Shown: positions 12,213-23,984 of the stretch, piece by piece | Position numbering within the stretch: position 1 is the first letter of the stretch | Layout of the letters: each line of letters opens with the position of its first letter | NCBI RefSeq assembly: GCF_000204055.1 | Contig: NW_006768807.1 | Span: 634,893-698,892 of the forward strand | Direction of reading: 5' to 3' | Length of the DNA stretch: 64,000 nucleotides | From: Melampsora larici-populina 98AG31 | Taxonomy: Eukaryota > Basidiomycota > Pucciniomycetes > Pucciniales > Melampsoraceae | Notes under the pieces: generated by a model | The model's input: only the letters and a program-made list of their open reading frames with translations | The model's database searches: none | Told to the model about the DNA's origin: nothing | Made by a program: the position numbers and the translations under genes

Positions 12213-12924
12213 NNNNNNNNNNNNNNNNNNNNNNNNNNNNNNNNNNNNNNNNNNNNNNNNNNNNNNNNNNNNNNNNNNNNNNNNNNNNNNNNNNNNNNNN
12301 NNNNNNNNNNNNNNNNNNNNNNNNNNNNNNNNNNNNNNNNNNNNNNNNNNNNNNNNNNNNNNNNNNNNNNNNNNNNNNNNNNNNNNNNNNNNNNNNNNNN
12401 NNNNNNNNNNNNNNNNNNNNNNNNNNNNNNNNNNNNNNNNNNNNNNNNNNNNNNNNNNNNNNNNNNNNNNNNNNNNNNNNNNNNNNNNNNNNNNNNNNNN
12501 NNNNNNNNNNNNNNNNNNNNNNNNNNNNNNNNNNNNNNNNNNNNNNNNNNNNNNNNNNNNNNNNNNNNNNNNNNNNNNNNNNNNNNNNNNNNNNNNNNNN
12601 NNNNNNNNNNNNNNNNNNNNNNNNNNNNNNNNNNNNNNNNNNNNNNNNNNNNNNNNNNNNNNNNNNNNNNNNNNNNNNNNNNNNNNNNNNNNNNNNNNNN
12701 NNNNNNNNNNNNNNNNNNNNNNNNNNNNNNNNNNNNNNNNNNNNNNNNNNNNNNNNNNNNNNNNNNNNNNNNNNNNNNNNNNNNNNNNNNNNNNNNNNNN
12801 NNNNNNNNNNNNNNNNNNNNNNNNNNNNNNNNNNNNNNNNNNNNNNNNNNNNNNNNNNNNNNNNNNNNNNNNNNNNNNNNNNNNNNNNNNNNNNNNNNNN
12901 NNNNNNNNNNNNNNNNNNNNNNNN
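12213..12924. other. Assembly gap (712 N)
   Basis: 712 N. Sequence texture changes across it, from AT-rich relic DNA on the left to ordinary gene-flanking DNA on the right, so a junction (perhaps a Helitron 3' end) may be hidden here. Confidence 0.99.
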
Positions 12925-13420
12925 TTTTTTTTCCCAGTTTCAAAACAGCTTAGAATCGCACAAGCTCGCACATCCCGTCCCCCAAAACTGCACCAATTCG
13001 TGGCTATCATCCGTCAGCAGGGATCTTCATCCTCCTACCCTACGTAGCCTTTAATTCTTTGCGCTGCTTATCTCTGCAATAATCTAGCCGTTAGCTCGCA
13101 TGTTTCCTCTCCAAAGTTTCAAGGCGAGTCCTTTTTCTACACAACACGGACAGTGTCCGCTGATGCTCTCTAATACACCCTCCCTGGCTCCGTATGCGCC
13201 TTTTGTTTCCGGCCTCCAAGCACCTCGTGATAGGTCATGACCCACCTTATTTCCAGATCGACATCCACAAGCTTCAAGATAAGCCGTTTATCATCATCTG
13301 TCAGGGCGCGAAGCGCCAGGGATCAATGTTTACCGCTTTGCTCTACACGAACCAGGTATAAGAGCTGCTTTCAATCATATATGTGCGACTAATTCTCACT
13401 TCTCTTACCACAATTGCTCC
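12925..13420 (+). promoter_or_regulatory. Upstream region of F-box-like gene 1 with TATA-like site
   Basis: A pyrimidine-rich, moderately GC region. TATAAG at 13357-13362 lies 59 nt before the start codon and is a plausible TATA element. The leader just before the ATG is rich in C and T, as in many fungal genes. No other gene is seen. Confidence 0.4.
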
Positions 13421-14810
13421 ATGATGTCGCCCAATATCAGCCTTCCTGTCGAGGTTGTCCAACTTATTCTCTCGTACCTCTATCAGGATTGCAAAGCAAC
13501 CGACGTCTATCGCATCAACACCGCCGACTTGAGTTACCCTGCACGTTCTTCCTTGAATTGGCTATTGCAATTACGACACATTAGTAAACCTTGGGACCTT
13601 GCCGTCATACCCTATGCCTTTGGCGAATTGGAATTAGGACTATCAATCATGGCTCACAACTTAATTGCCACAAAGAACAATACATTGATCACGGCAGGCA
13701 TGTCTCAGTTGCGTCGCCTAAGCATCGCCAACATATCTTATACCGATGTGACCTACGCGTACACGAATCATCAAGTTGGCCGACGTTCTCCAATAAGTCA
13801 TGCTTTCTGCGAGTCGCCAGTCTCATCCACTGACGTTCATCAGATTTTAAAAATGTGCAGCCATCTATTAACCGATCTCAAGCTTCAATTCGCCAGTTCC
13901 GTAGGTTTTACTCAAGACATGTTAGATTCAATGCAACATGTAACAGATCTCAAAGTCCTCATTCTTTCTGGGAGCCCCGCTCATTACATTCACAACGACA
14001 CGGATTCCATTGCGGCTTTGCTTCATCGCCTGCCTACCTTAGAATCCCTTTCCCTTGACCTTGTTACTCTAGATACTTTAGATATTCAGCCTGGATCACT
14101 CCCAAATCTCAAGCATCTCTATTTCTTCTATGACCAGACAAACATGCAAGCGCTCACCAAATTCTTGCGCTCCGAAGGAAAGAACATCAGATGTTTGGAA
14201 TACGCTCCGCCTCAGTACGTTGACGACGCCGCGCAAGTGATCATGGCATTGGATGAATCAATCGAAGCGCTTTCACTCGATGCAATCCCGACCCACGTCC
14301 CCCACGAGGCACTCAACCACATCTATCCACGGCTGCGTATATTGCGTTGCATCTTTTCTGACATCCAGCGCTCCAATGTTGAATGGCTGCAATTACCTTT
14401 TTTCAATAATGTCAAAGTTTTGATTACAAATTATGAAGACTCTGGACAAACATGGGAACGAATACTGTATATTCTGGCCCGTAAGCCGTCCAAAATTAAA
14501 ATTGCTTTGAAACACATTATCTTCATAATTTCAGAAGGCTCAAACACGTTCGATCAGCACTTGGTTGACACGTGTGCAGCGCAAGGCTTGAATTGTTACT
14601 TCAGAGGACATATGACATACAAGGAAATATTGGTAAGTTGGTCTCATGACCAATCGTAGAAGTGGCTCCAATCTGATTTTGATGTCACAATTTTGATAGA
14701 ATTCAATAGCATGGATAAACAAACAACGTTTTCAAACCGGTGACTCATTTTCCTACGACAGTGTGAGCTTTGAAAGGTCATGCCTGGAAAACCCCAAAAA
14801 CAAATACTGA
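13421..14810 (+). CDS. F-box-like protein, paralogue 1
   Basis: Two exons, 13421-14632 and 14700-14810, joined over a 67-nt GT-AG intron, give 440 residues. Residues 8-70 (LPVEVVQLILSYL, then LRHISKPWDLAVIPYAF) fit an F-box, the Skp1-binding motif of SCF ubiquitin-ligase adaptors. The remainder has repeated Leu-rich strands (LTDLKLQF, LKVLILSGSP, LESLSLDLVTL, LPNLKHLYFF) that may form LRR-like substrate-binding units. It shares this plan, the TLKHIIFI-type block near the C-terminus and the terminal intron with the genes at 20256, 22551 and 35952. The last exon (NSIAWINKQ) aligns with ESDAWVKKQ of gene 2. A Helitron starts at the base directly after the TGA stop, so the native 3' untranslated region has been displaced. 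The biochemical role is inferred. Confidence 0.82.
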
Positions 14811-14862
14811 TCATTCAAGTTAAAGGCAAACCGTGTTCGCCGGCAAAACTGGACAAAACTCC
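14811..14862 (+). repeat. Helitron copy 1, 5' terminus
   Basis: TCATTCAAGTTAAAGGCAAA at the end, and CAAAACTGGACAAAAC at 14844-14859. The terminal 22 bases agree at most positions with 47099 onward, and the 16-base block recurs exactly at 1433. Confidence 0.75.
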
Positions 14863-15023
14863 CAATCAGTACTTTCAATTTGGAGGTTTACACGTCCTTT
14901 GAGTAAAATCCCTGGCTCGCGCGTTCGACTCATTCAGGCTGCTATCAAACACACTCAATTGGTTTCTAACCCAACCAATCAAATTAAAATCAAATTTCAC
15001 TCAATCTTTAAATTTACTCAGAA

Positions 15024-17600
15024 ATGAATATGGTATGGAAATGATCTTAGGAAAGGACCGGCTCAATAATCAGCTTTGAATTCTTTAAAAGTTCGCACTT
15101 CTAGGGATCCTGAACATATAAACGAAATGGTACATCAACTTGTAAATGAACTTGATCATTTACTTTCATTTGGTGCTTTACATCACAATAATATTAAAAC
15201 CAATTACTTATTGAGGTTACCCATTTCTCTCTTTCTTGATTTCATTCTTTCTGATCTGATGTTTGATTCTGTTGATTTGAATGATACACAGGCGATTTTG
15301 TACCTTTTTTGGTGCAATTGAAATCATCAATTGGTTGACTTCATTTGATGGTGAGTTTTTGATTTAATTCATTTTCTTCATCTAACTTAAAAACACTAAT
15401 TCAGTTCTGATTTTACTTTTTGATTTATCGATCCAGGTGCTGTCTTAGCTGCTCTCAATTGGGAGGCCAGGGTCATTTAAAAGTTCATTCCACCCAACCC
15501 ATGATAGGTAATGTGGCTAAAGACAAGAATTCAAACGATCAAACATGATCGGGTTCATACCAACAATCAGAGGCGATAGATAATCGAGTAACCAAGAGTT
15601 ATCTCAAAATCTTAGGAAGCACAGTACCAAAAGGTCTTTACAATAAGATCCATCAATTTTGCAAAGTTGAAACGGCTGAAACTGAAAGTCATTTCGATTT
15701 GGAAATGTTTGGACAAAAATAGACACCATCAATCCTCAAGTAAAACAAACACAGTTGATATTCGATAAACAGTTGACCTTGAACAAAGCAACAAAGGTAT
15801 CGACTGACAGTAATGCGGAAGAAACTTCATTTCCATCTTGATTACACTCAAGGATGATGATACCAGCGATTCAGTAAGTTACAACAGAGATGTTCATTGA
15901 GGTTGTTGATTCTTTCAGCTATCATATGAAAGCATTGGGAAAACAGCTCAAGTTGATAGCCAACAAGGTTATGAATAGTGAATCGCCGTATCACCAAACA
16001 AGTCGACTCAAGGAGGGAGTGTACAGTTGCTTTGCTTATCTTGGTCAGTCATTTAAAACCCATTGACGTTTGTATCCATTAACTTACAACTTAACGGCTC
16101 ATTTTGATAGTTAATGCACTTTGAGAAGAAAGGTTTTCATCTGATTTGATCCACTGGATTCATAGATCGATCGCTTCTATAAGTAAGCTCCCACTCATCT
16201 CAGCAATTCTCATGTTGCTCATCGATTTTTTGCTTTGATAAACCTCAGAACAAACAACAGATGAAAAGGTTAAACTTCTCCTGTGCTTGTGTTACTTATC
16301 AAAGTCTATTCAGGCTGCTCAAATCCAACAATATCTCGATTGGTTGATTGAGAATCTGATGAAATATGTGACCAATAACCTGGAACTTTCAATAAGTGCA
16401 CCAGATGATAATTGTGATCATCAGCATGATCATGAATGGCAATCGTAAGATTCAAATTTTCTCTGATCCTTCTCCATCAAATGTCATTACATTCATTGGT
16501 TCTTGATTTTGTGTTACTTGGTCCAACTCTAGGTTCATGATCGGAGAAAGATTATTTGGAACCAAGACTTCAGCTCTAGAAAACAAAACAGGAGCATTGG
16601 AAGGCTTGTCTATCATCATCAAACAAATTCACTCACACTTGGTCAATCATTTGGAAATGATTGCAGCGGGTGTATCACCGCTTCTGAAGTTTCAGTGTAG
16701 TGTGATATTTTCCCCATTTTATGCTTTGCCAAAAAGAAGACTAGCAAGTGCTATTGACAATCCCCAAGTTCAATGATGATGTTCAAGAGGTGACTTTACT
16801 GATCCTACCAGAAATCCTGTGTGGTCAGTTTATTTTCCACAAATTTATCTCTCATTTTTTATGATGTGGTTTTTTGTATTCATGGGAGTTTGAAGACATA
16901 CACATAAATTATTTGCCTTCAATCAATAGGTGCAAAAGATTCAAATTTCTCAGATACACAACTGAAGGTCATTGGACGTATGTTTTCAAAATCAATCTTA
17001 GAGATCTTAATATCACATGAACTTCAACCTTCTACTCTGTTACCATCCTTGATTTCAACTTGGACCAAGATATATGACTGGATCCCACCTGTTCCTGAAT
17101 TATCAAATGGATTCCTAGACATATGTGAAAGTTAAATATCATGATCTACAGAAGAAGCAGATTTAATAGAAAGTGGTTGCAAGAAACAAATAAAGATCAA
17201 GTAGAAATCTCTAAGTAATTTGTCTAGCATTAAGAGGTTTAGTAATTGAAAGTATTGATTCATTATGTGATAAGATCATTGGTTTTTGTTCACGCTAGAG
17301 TTGTTGAAAATGGTGGAGCAGATGATGATCATAAGTTAGGATTGAGAAGACAGGCTTTTAGGATTGTTGCTAAATTTGTGCAAGGTATACAAGATAGTGG
17401 TATACCTCACATTACCTGCAAAAATCCCAGATCACAATTCCTCAGGTTGTTTTTGACTGTTTCCACTTCACTATCTTCTTGCTTTTTCTTTCCTCTTTTT
17501 TGTTGTGTCCCTTTGGTGATTTTTTCTTTTGTCTTTCTGCATAACATAGAGCTCAAGAGGCTATGATTCAAGCTTCATGAGACTTCAACACCACTCAAAA
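15024..17600 (+). pseudogene. Decayed multi-exon helical-repeat-like gene inside Helitron copy 1
   Basis: Several exon-like stretches on + are separated by intron-like gaps with GT/AG ends, for example 15076-15228 (DPEHINEMVHQLVNELDHLL), about 15292-15350 (FFGAIEIINWLTSFDG), 15430-15480 (GAVLAALNWEARVI), 16250-16446 (QIQQYLDWLIENLMKYVT), 16532-16776 (GERLFGTKTSALENKTGALE) and 17246-17450 (LGLRRQAFRIVAKFVQGIQ). They are Leu/Ile-rich helices as in HEAT/ARM-type proteins. In-frame stops and frame changes show decay. I cannot name the parent gene. A comparison with the full gene set of a rust should reveal an intact donor. Confidence 0.55.
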
Positions 17601-17879
17601 ACAAATCCAATCACACAGGAATAAGCTTCACCTTCAAATTATTTATCTTCTCCAAGCTCCCTAATGACCAGGTGCTAATGACATAGAGCAATCAACTTGA
17701 CACCTTATGATCAACCAAAAATTGTGAGCTCAGATTCACCCAAACACTTTGTACAATTACCAGAGCCCTATAAACATAATCTACTTTGCCAGCATCATCA
17801 GAGTAAGAAACAGGGGTTAAATACTTCAGCACTTGATGATCACAACTATTGTCAAAGATTCTTTCACTTGCCCACCTAA

Positions 17880-18670
17880 CCCTTAAACGTGTCAAAACAA
17901 ATCATCCCTGGAACCAAAGGCAAATTTGAACCCATTGAAGGGTAAACCCCACGCACAGATGGAAATGGATCAGATCCAATGGTCAAGTCCTTTATTGATC
18001 CACTCATGATATCTGATTGAAGACAGCCAAATTATGGTGAGGCAAATAATTGACCATTAGATCTGAACTCAATTGAACCCGATTGGTACCCAGATCATCA
18101 CTACCAACCATTTCATGACCACCATCAACTTAAAGCCTCTACATTATATCATGTCAAACCAATAGCCTACAACCCAGAGAGAAATTCATATCCTCTGCCA
18201 ACTTCTCCTATCAATTAACAAAACATGAGAAATCTTTCAAATGATGAAGATGAGATGCAGAAGAGTAAGCCTGTGAAGCTTCCTGAACTGGATACCAGAT
18301 CCTGGGTACAAGCCCAAGAGAAACAGCAGCCGAAGTCTAATCAGAGTCATCACCCTTATAACCAGCTCTCATTTCAACCAGCCCATGCAGTCTATTTGAA
18401 CAAAAATTCTGCCACCAACCCATTTCCAAGCCCCCATCACAAGCTTCTGGAGGGCATGTGAGACCAGCATCTACATTTCAACCACAGATGCCAAGAAATA
18501 GTCAAACACTTCAAAACAGAGATCAACCCACTGGAAATCCATCAAATAGCCATATTTTGATTTTATCATCCAATTTCATCATCCTCTCATCCTCCTCAAT
18601 GGACCTACCTCAAACAGTTGAATATGCAAACATCAACATTGATCAAGAAAAGACTAAAGACAAGCTTAAG
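17880..18670 (+). pseudogene. Low-complexity coding relic inside Helitron copy 1
   Basis: Near-continuous reading with a few stops: a Pro/His/Asn/Gln-rich segment (PLDLNSIEPDWYPDHHYQPF, near 18040-18110) and 18225-18461 (MQKSKPVKLPELDTRSW). It looks like the disordered tail of a captured gene, possibly the same one as at 15024-17600. No function can be assigned. Confidence 0.4.
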
Positions 18671-18729
18671 TGATAATGCAAGAAGTACAGGCCAAAAAGT
18701 GTGGGCAGTCAATCTTGGGAAGGAGCTGT

Positions 18730-18755
18730 GAGGCGCCCGCCGCTGATCTGGCTAG
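18730..18755 (+). repeat. Helitron copy 1, 3' terminal hairpin and CTAG
   Basis: GGCG-CC-CGCC stem with one mismatch and a further G-C pair, then CTGATCTGG-like spacer ending in CTAG. Nearly the same as 55348-55374. Confidence 0.8.
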
Positions 18756-20255
18756 TCAGCTTATGTTTTCAGTCATCAGCTTGATATTGAGCACCACCCG
18801 CGTCCAAAGGAAACTGCAGGTGTGGCTCTATGCGAAATCGCATTCGCAAACTGAAACATCCTACAAATTTTCAAACCTATCTCCAAATCTTCGTTGCCCT
18901 TCGGGCCAGCTTTCAGTCGAGTCAGCATCCGAGGCCGATGGCCGTGAAGAATCCCTCTGTACAAACATTTGATATATCTTGATTTAAGAACACCCTTTCA
19001 ACAAACTTATGACAGAGGTCTATGCAAATCATCATTTTGCCAATGTAGCAGAGTGACTATAAATGCCTATATTGCCAATGCATCTTTGATTTCCATGCGA
19101 ATTGAAGTTTGCCCAAAATTACTGCACCCCATTCATCAAACATTGAGTCATTCTAATGACATCAATAGCATAACCGAAATTACATACTTAGCCAAAACGC
19201 GAGAGCTGTCCGCCCTGTTACATAGGCGGGAAGCTGATTTCGCTCACATTGGATCACTTTCACAAACTTTCACATGAGAATCCCCTGTTAATTACCAATC
19301 CGTCGCAAACTACCTGAATGGCGACAAACTTTGACCTACACCTCACTGAATACTTTGCTTTCCCCACCACACAGTCGACTCTCATTTGCTCGATGTTTAC
19401 CGGAGTTCCCAACTTGACCTTTTGAGGCCTTTTTTGTATGCCACGCTATCATTTTTCGATGTAACAGGTGGACCCCAAGCAAGCTCCGTGATGGTACAAT
19501 GTGAAACGGACCCATATCGTGGCTACAAAATCCGGCCATGTCAACTTAGCCGGCCTAAGCCATTGGTGCCCGGCGTGACCCCTTTGTCGCATCCTGATCC
19601 CCTCAAAACCGCACCTTCAATTCCATCTCCTACATTTCATTCATCAGACGGGAAATTCCTGAAAGCGACAGTCATTTTTCGATCCACGTTACGAGCTTTG
19701 AATTCCGAAATGTCTTCGTGTATATCAGCTTTGTTGGTATCCGGCATTGCAGGTCTGCTGCATGGAAATTTGCTTGCTGTCATACATTGAGTTTTCAAAT
19801 TCCTCTTCAAGCCAGCGGAACCCAAATTTGACGCTCACGCTTTTCACTCCCCTCATTCAGCTGAAAATCTCGCCGCGACTTTCGGTCAAGTTCGGTTAAC
19901 CAACAACTCACTGCCTCATCCGACACTTCCTTATGTATATTGTGCGCCTAACCGGATTCACCCTCTTTTCCACCTGAACGTCAAGATTTGAACATGCAAC
20001 ATTATCCACTGCTCGGTCATCTACACAACACGCAGGGTATGGCAATTCAACAGTAGGTACACGGTTGTTCCCCCGCGCGTACTTCAACATGGCAAGCTTC
20101 ACCCGACAAGCACATACTTTCCATAAACCGCGACGAAGGTGACAGGCTTCCAACACATCTTTGCTCAAGCTACGGTCTGCTACTTAAATCCATAGGCACT
20201 TCCTATTCTTGATGATCGTCTTTCTGTACCCCTCAACCCAATGTCATATTAACAG
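18756..20255. other. Intergenic region between F-box-like genes 1 and 2
   Basis: The sequence returns to ordinary composition right after CTAG. An open frame of 134 codons at 19386-19790 has no recognisable domain, intron signal or paralogue, and I do not count it. The final 100 bases probably hold the promoter of gene 2. Confidence 0.5.
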
Positions 20256-21650
20256 ATGGCACCCTCTATGCGTCTCCAGGTCGAGATACTTGAGATCATT
20301 TTGCTTTACTTTCACGAAGACCTCGCCACCACTCCTCCACATTTTATCAACACGGCGGATCGTCGTTATCTCAACCACGCTTCCCTCATTTCGCTTTTGA
20401 AACTACGTCTTGTGGGTAAAGAATGGGACAATGCGATCAAGACTTACGTTTTTCAAGACCTTGACCTACGATGGCCATTCATGGCTTTAAACCTTTTGAA
20501 AAAGCAGAGTAAATCTTTTGTAAACCCTAGCATGGATCGTTTGCGACGACTGAGCATTGGGCATGTGTATTATTCCCCGCCAACCGGTGCTTTCTCTGAT
20601 GATCATGGGCTACACCTTAACGAGCACTCGCACCGCTATCCCTCCAGCATAATCTATATGTCGAACATTGAGCAAATTATGGAGCTTTGTATTCACAATT
20701 TAACCGAGTTGAAGCTTGGATTTGTTGGCCCAGTCGGGTTTTCCAACGAAATGGTGTACACTGCGCAACATGCTTCCAATCTTAAGGTGCTAATCATTGG
20801 TTCGACTCTTGCTCGCCGCCACGAAAACGGTTCCGAGTCAGTCATCGCCCGCCGCATTAAACACGACTCTAACTCCTTGATTGCGTTTCTCAACCACGTT
20901 CCATCTTTGGAGTCACTCTCGCTCAACTTTCTTTCACTAAATAATTTGAATCTCGATCCTGAGTCGCTTCCTAATTGGCAACATTTATTCTTCGCCGCGG
21001 ACCAATCAAACATCGACCCAATTGTGAACTTCTGCCGGTGCAAGCGGAAAAATCTCAAGTTCTTAGAATAATACTCCTGCCCTACCGGCTCGGACGAGCC
21101 TTCATCAGTTGCCTTTACTCTGCGGGATACAATTGAAGTCTTTTCAATAGAAGTATTCCCTTGCCATATCCCGCAATCAATGGTTCTGTACGCCTTTCCA
21201 CGGCTTCGAATCCTAAAATGTTCTTACTCTCAGATCAGTACTACAGGCTTTGAACGGCTGAAGTCTCCCGTTTTTCAAAATGTCGAGATTTTCATTACCA
21301 ACTACGAGAAATCGAAGAAGGACTGGGAAGACATATTGACTGCAATGACAAAAGATCCAAGCATCAAGCCTGCGAACCTCAAGCACATTATTTTCATAAC
21401 GACCAGCTGTGTACCGATGTACGATACTGCGCTGGCCGAGGCATTCCAAGCGGGTAAATTGACTTGCCATTTCAGGCGCGAAATGGCATACAACGAGATT
21501 TTGGTAAGTGAACTTGACCTTTTATCCCACAAATAGAGTCTACGCAATGCTTAGAGGAATCATCATTGATAGGAATCCGACGCTTGGGTCAAAAAGCAAA
21601 TCACCTCAATGAGGGTCCCAGCGCAATACGAAAACAAACTATGTACGTAA
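20256..21650 (+). pseudogene. F-box-like protein, paralogue 2, broken by one in-frame TAA
   Basis: The full gene plan is present: exon 1 20256-21503, a 69-nt intron 21504-21572, exon 2 21573-21650, 441 codons. The F-box-like start is LQVEILEIILLYF and the LRR-like blocks are intact. After Phe-Leu-Glu, codon 272 (21069-21071) is TAA, whereas genes 1 and 3 go straight on to Tyr-Ala-Pro-Pro. The frame is open on both sides of it. It looks like a 3-base insertion (ATA/TAA next to an ATA run) rather than general decay. The protein would be cut to 271 residues, keeping the F-box but losing the C-terminal third. It could be a young pseudogene, a truncated allele or a consensus error. Confidence 0.8.
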
Positions 21651-22550
21651 AGCAAAATAGTCAACCTTTCTCAGCCTTGCCTCGGTATTTATTGTATCAC
21701 AAACTGATCGAACTCAATTTGATGATTCATTGAAACACAGCTTGATTTCTCCGATTCTTTCCCAGGCCACAATACCGCATTTTGTCTTCGACATGTGAAT
21801 GTGTTTTGCAGTTGTCTTTTTCATCTCCTGCCATAGAATTATTTCTTTTCCTGCTTCAATTTGTATTTAAATGCTCAACAATTCTACACAGTCAGCAATG
21901 ATAATCGAAATCCAGATTGTGCTACATTGGAGCAATCCAGGGAATGCCGATGCGCGACGGTATTGAACGTTCACCTACATCCTACAGTTCCAAAAAGCCA
22001 AGCCAGATACCAGGCGAGGATTAGACCCCAAGCAAAGCCTGAGTTAGGCTATATGAAACTTGGCCCGTTGGTTGACGTCCTTGCAAACCAATTCATTTCC
22101 ATCATCGTTTTCATTCAGTCAATCTCGCCTCCTGTCTCAAATCATTGCAAACCTCTGTAATATCGACCACGACCGGATTGATCATCTGTTTATATTGCCT
22201 GTGCAAACTTACTTTCAACCCAGTCGTTGCTTCAAGAGCACGTGTACATTTGAATTTGCACTTTTTTCGCTACCCGCCCGCGCAGCTCGGTACATCGCTA
22301 ACATCCACGCGGACCTCCTTCTGCCATTTGGACCTATCTACGCCGACTCAATATCAACACAAGGTCGGTATCTCGGTCTATATGTTTGCAGCGTGAATCC
22401 ACATAGGAATTTTTTGACATTCATGGATCCGACGACAAGCGATAATCTTCCAGCTGCTTTGCACAAGGTGGTCAGTGAGTATATAAACGGCATCCGTTGT
22501 CAATGTTTCTCAGAGTGGTGCTGTTTGATCGGTCAGCAATCAACGCAGTC
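21651..22550. other. Intergenic region upstream of F-box-like gene 3
   Basis: No supported gene. Open frames at 21861-22160 and 22060-22599 look accidental. A TATA box lies at 22480-22487. Confidence 0.5.
22480..22487 (+). promoter_or_regulatory. TATA box of F-box-like gene 3
   Basis: TATATAAA lies about 64-71 nt upstream of the ATG at 22551. Confidence 0.5.
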
Positions 22551-23984
22551 ATGCCCGTTCAATCTCGCCTCCCAGTTGAAGTCATTGAACTCATTCTGAC
22601 TTATGTTGACGCCAATTGTCTGTCACCGCCTTCTCATTATATCAACAGTGCTGATCAAAGTCGGCCTACTATCCTATCCTTGCGAACTATTTTAAGTTTG
22701 CGCTACTTAGGCTGCAATTGGGATCTCGCGATTATGTCTCATGTTTTCCGAGACCTTGATTTACGATTAGCTTTCATGGTTACCAATCTCATCAAAAGAA
22801 AGACTTCTTTATTCTTTGTATGCGGTATGCATCAACTTCGCAGACTGAGCATTTCACCGATATTCTATTCGAATGGAACCGAAGACCCGATTACTTATCA
22901 AGGAATCACGCTGTCTCTGAGTGTACACCCATACCCATCCGACGTAGTCCACATGCCAGACATCGAAGCGATTCTCGAAATGTGTAGGCTCAGCTTGACA
23001 GACCTAAAACTGACTTTTATAGGTCCAGTGGGGTTTGCTGCAAGCACCATCAATGCCTTCAAACGGCTTTGCTCCTTGAAGGTTCTCGTGGTGTGCGTTA
23101 GTCCATCTCGACATGTAAAAAATCATTCGGACTTTTTGATTCAGCTCCCCAATGCTGTCCCATGCTTGGAGTCTTTCTCCATCGACTTTGCGACACTTAA
23201 TAGCTTACAAGGAGAGCGTGGCGCTTGGCAAAACTTGGAACACTTTTACTTTGCGTGTACTTACTCTAACCTTGCCACCATAATTGATTTTTGTCACTTT
23301 GAAGGGAAAAATATCAAGTTTCTCGAGTACGCTCCGCCGGAGGATGACGCCGACCAAGCCTGGCCAGTAGTGCTTGCATTGCAAGACACACTCCAAGCCC
23401 TGTCCATCGATGTGATTCCTATGCTCCTGCCCCACGATATCTTCGATCAGGTATTTCCACAACTGCGCGTTTTAAAGGCTGCTTACTTTAACACTCTACG
23501 ACCGGACCTCAACTGGTTGCGACGGCCGTTCTTGCAAAACGTAGAGGTTTTCATCACGCACTATGCGCAATCAAAGAAAAACTGGGAAACGGCCTTGCTT
23601 GCTGAGGCTGCAAAGCCGACGACTGAGCGAACTACCTTGAAACACGTAATACTCATCACGTCTCTCGGCTCAAGGATGACAGATCCAGAATTGCTCGCGG
23701 CTTTTAGCGCGGTAGGAATAATGTGCCACTTCAGGGGTGATATGTCTTACACTGACGTGTTGGTTAGCAATTTTTACTTCTTCACTGACTCAAAACACTT
23801 GCCCGCATTACTCATACAATGTTGAACACAGGAATCTAATGCCTGGGTCAAAAATCAAACTCCTTTGTTGGATACTCAATCCAAAGTGACAGGCTTGGTA
23901 AGTAACAATCACTTTCTCTTCGCACAAAACAATACAGATAGGGCTAATGCAGGTCTTCTGACAGAAATCAAGTGCATGCGTTGA
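22551..23984 (+). CDS. F-box-like protein, paralogue 3
   Basis: Exon 1 22551-23762, intron 23763-23831 (69 nt, begins GTTAGC), exon 2 23832-23984, 454 residues. I chose the ATG before PVQSRLPVEV because it matches the N-termini of the paralogues. The upstream in-frame start at 22497 falls just after the TATA box. F-box-like residues 7-70 read LPVEVIELILTYV then LGCNWDLAIMSHVFRDLDL. Leu-rich repeat-like blocks follow (LTDLKLTFIGPVGF, LKVLVVCVSPS). Exon 2 begins ESNAWVKNQ like gene 2. A further GTAAGT at about 23898 could start another intron, which would change the last 30 residues. No lesion is visible. Likely an SCF adaptor; the target is unknown. Confidence 0.82.

Larger units (their letters stand above)
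14811..18755 (+). mobile_element. Non-autonomous Helitron carrying gene relics (copy 1)
   Basis: A 3945-bp insertion with Helitron hallmarks. The 5' end is TCATTCAAGTTAAAGG, preceded by host A (14810, last base of the gene 1 stop). The 3' end has an imperfect GC hairpin (18730-18743), then 8 nt, then CTAG (18752-18755), followed by host T. The ends match those at 47099-55374. There is no target duplication, as expected for rolling-circle insertion between A and T. No Rep/helicase gene lies inside. The interior is AT-rich and holds a decayed multi-exon gene. Strand follows the TC-to-CTAG direction. Confidence 0.82.

Noticed and set aside
12134..13054. Long open frames across the N run
   Set aside because: They exist only because N has no stop codons. 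The flanking real residues show no family.
19386..19790. 134-codon open frame between F-box-like genes 1 and 2
   Set aside because: No domain, paralogue, splice signal or promoter support. The length is possible by chance.
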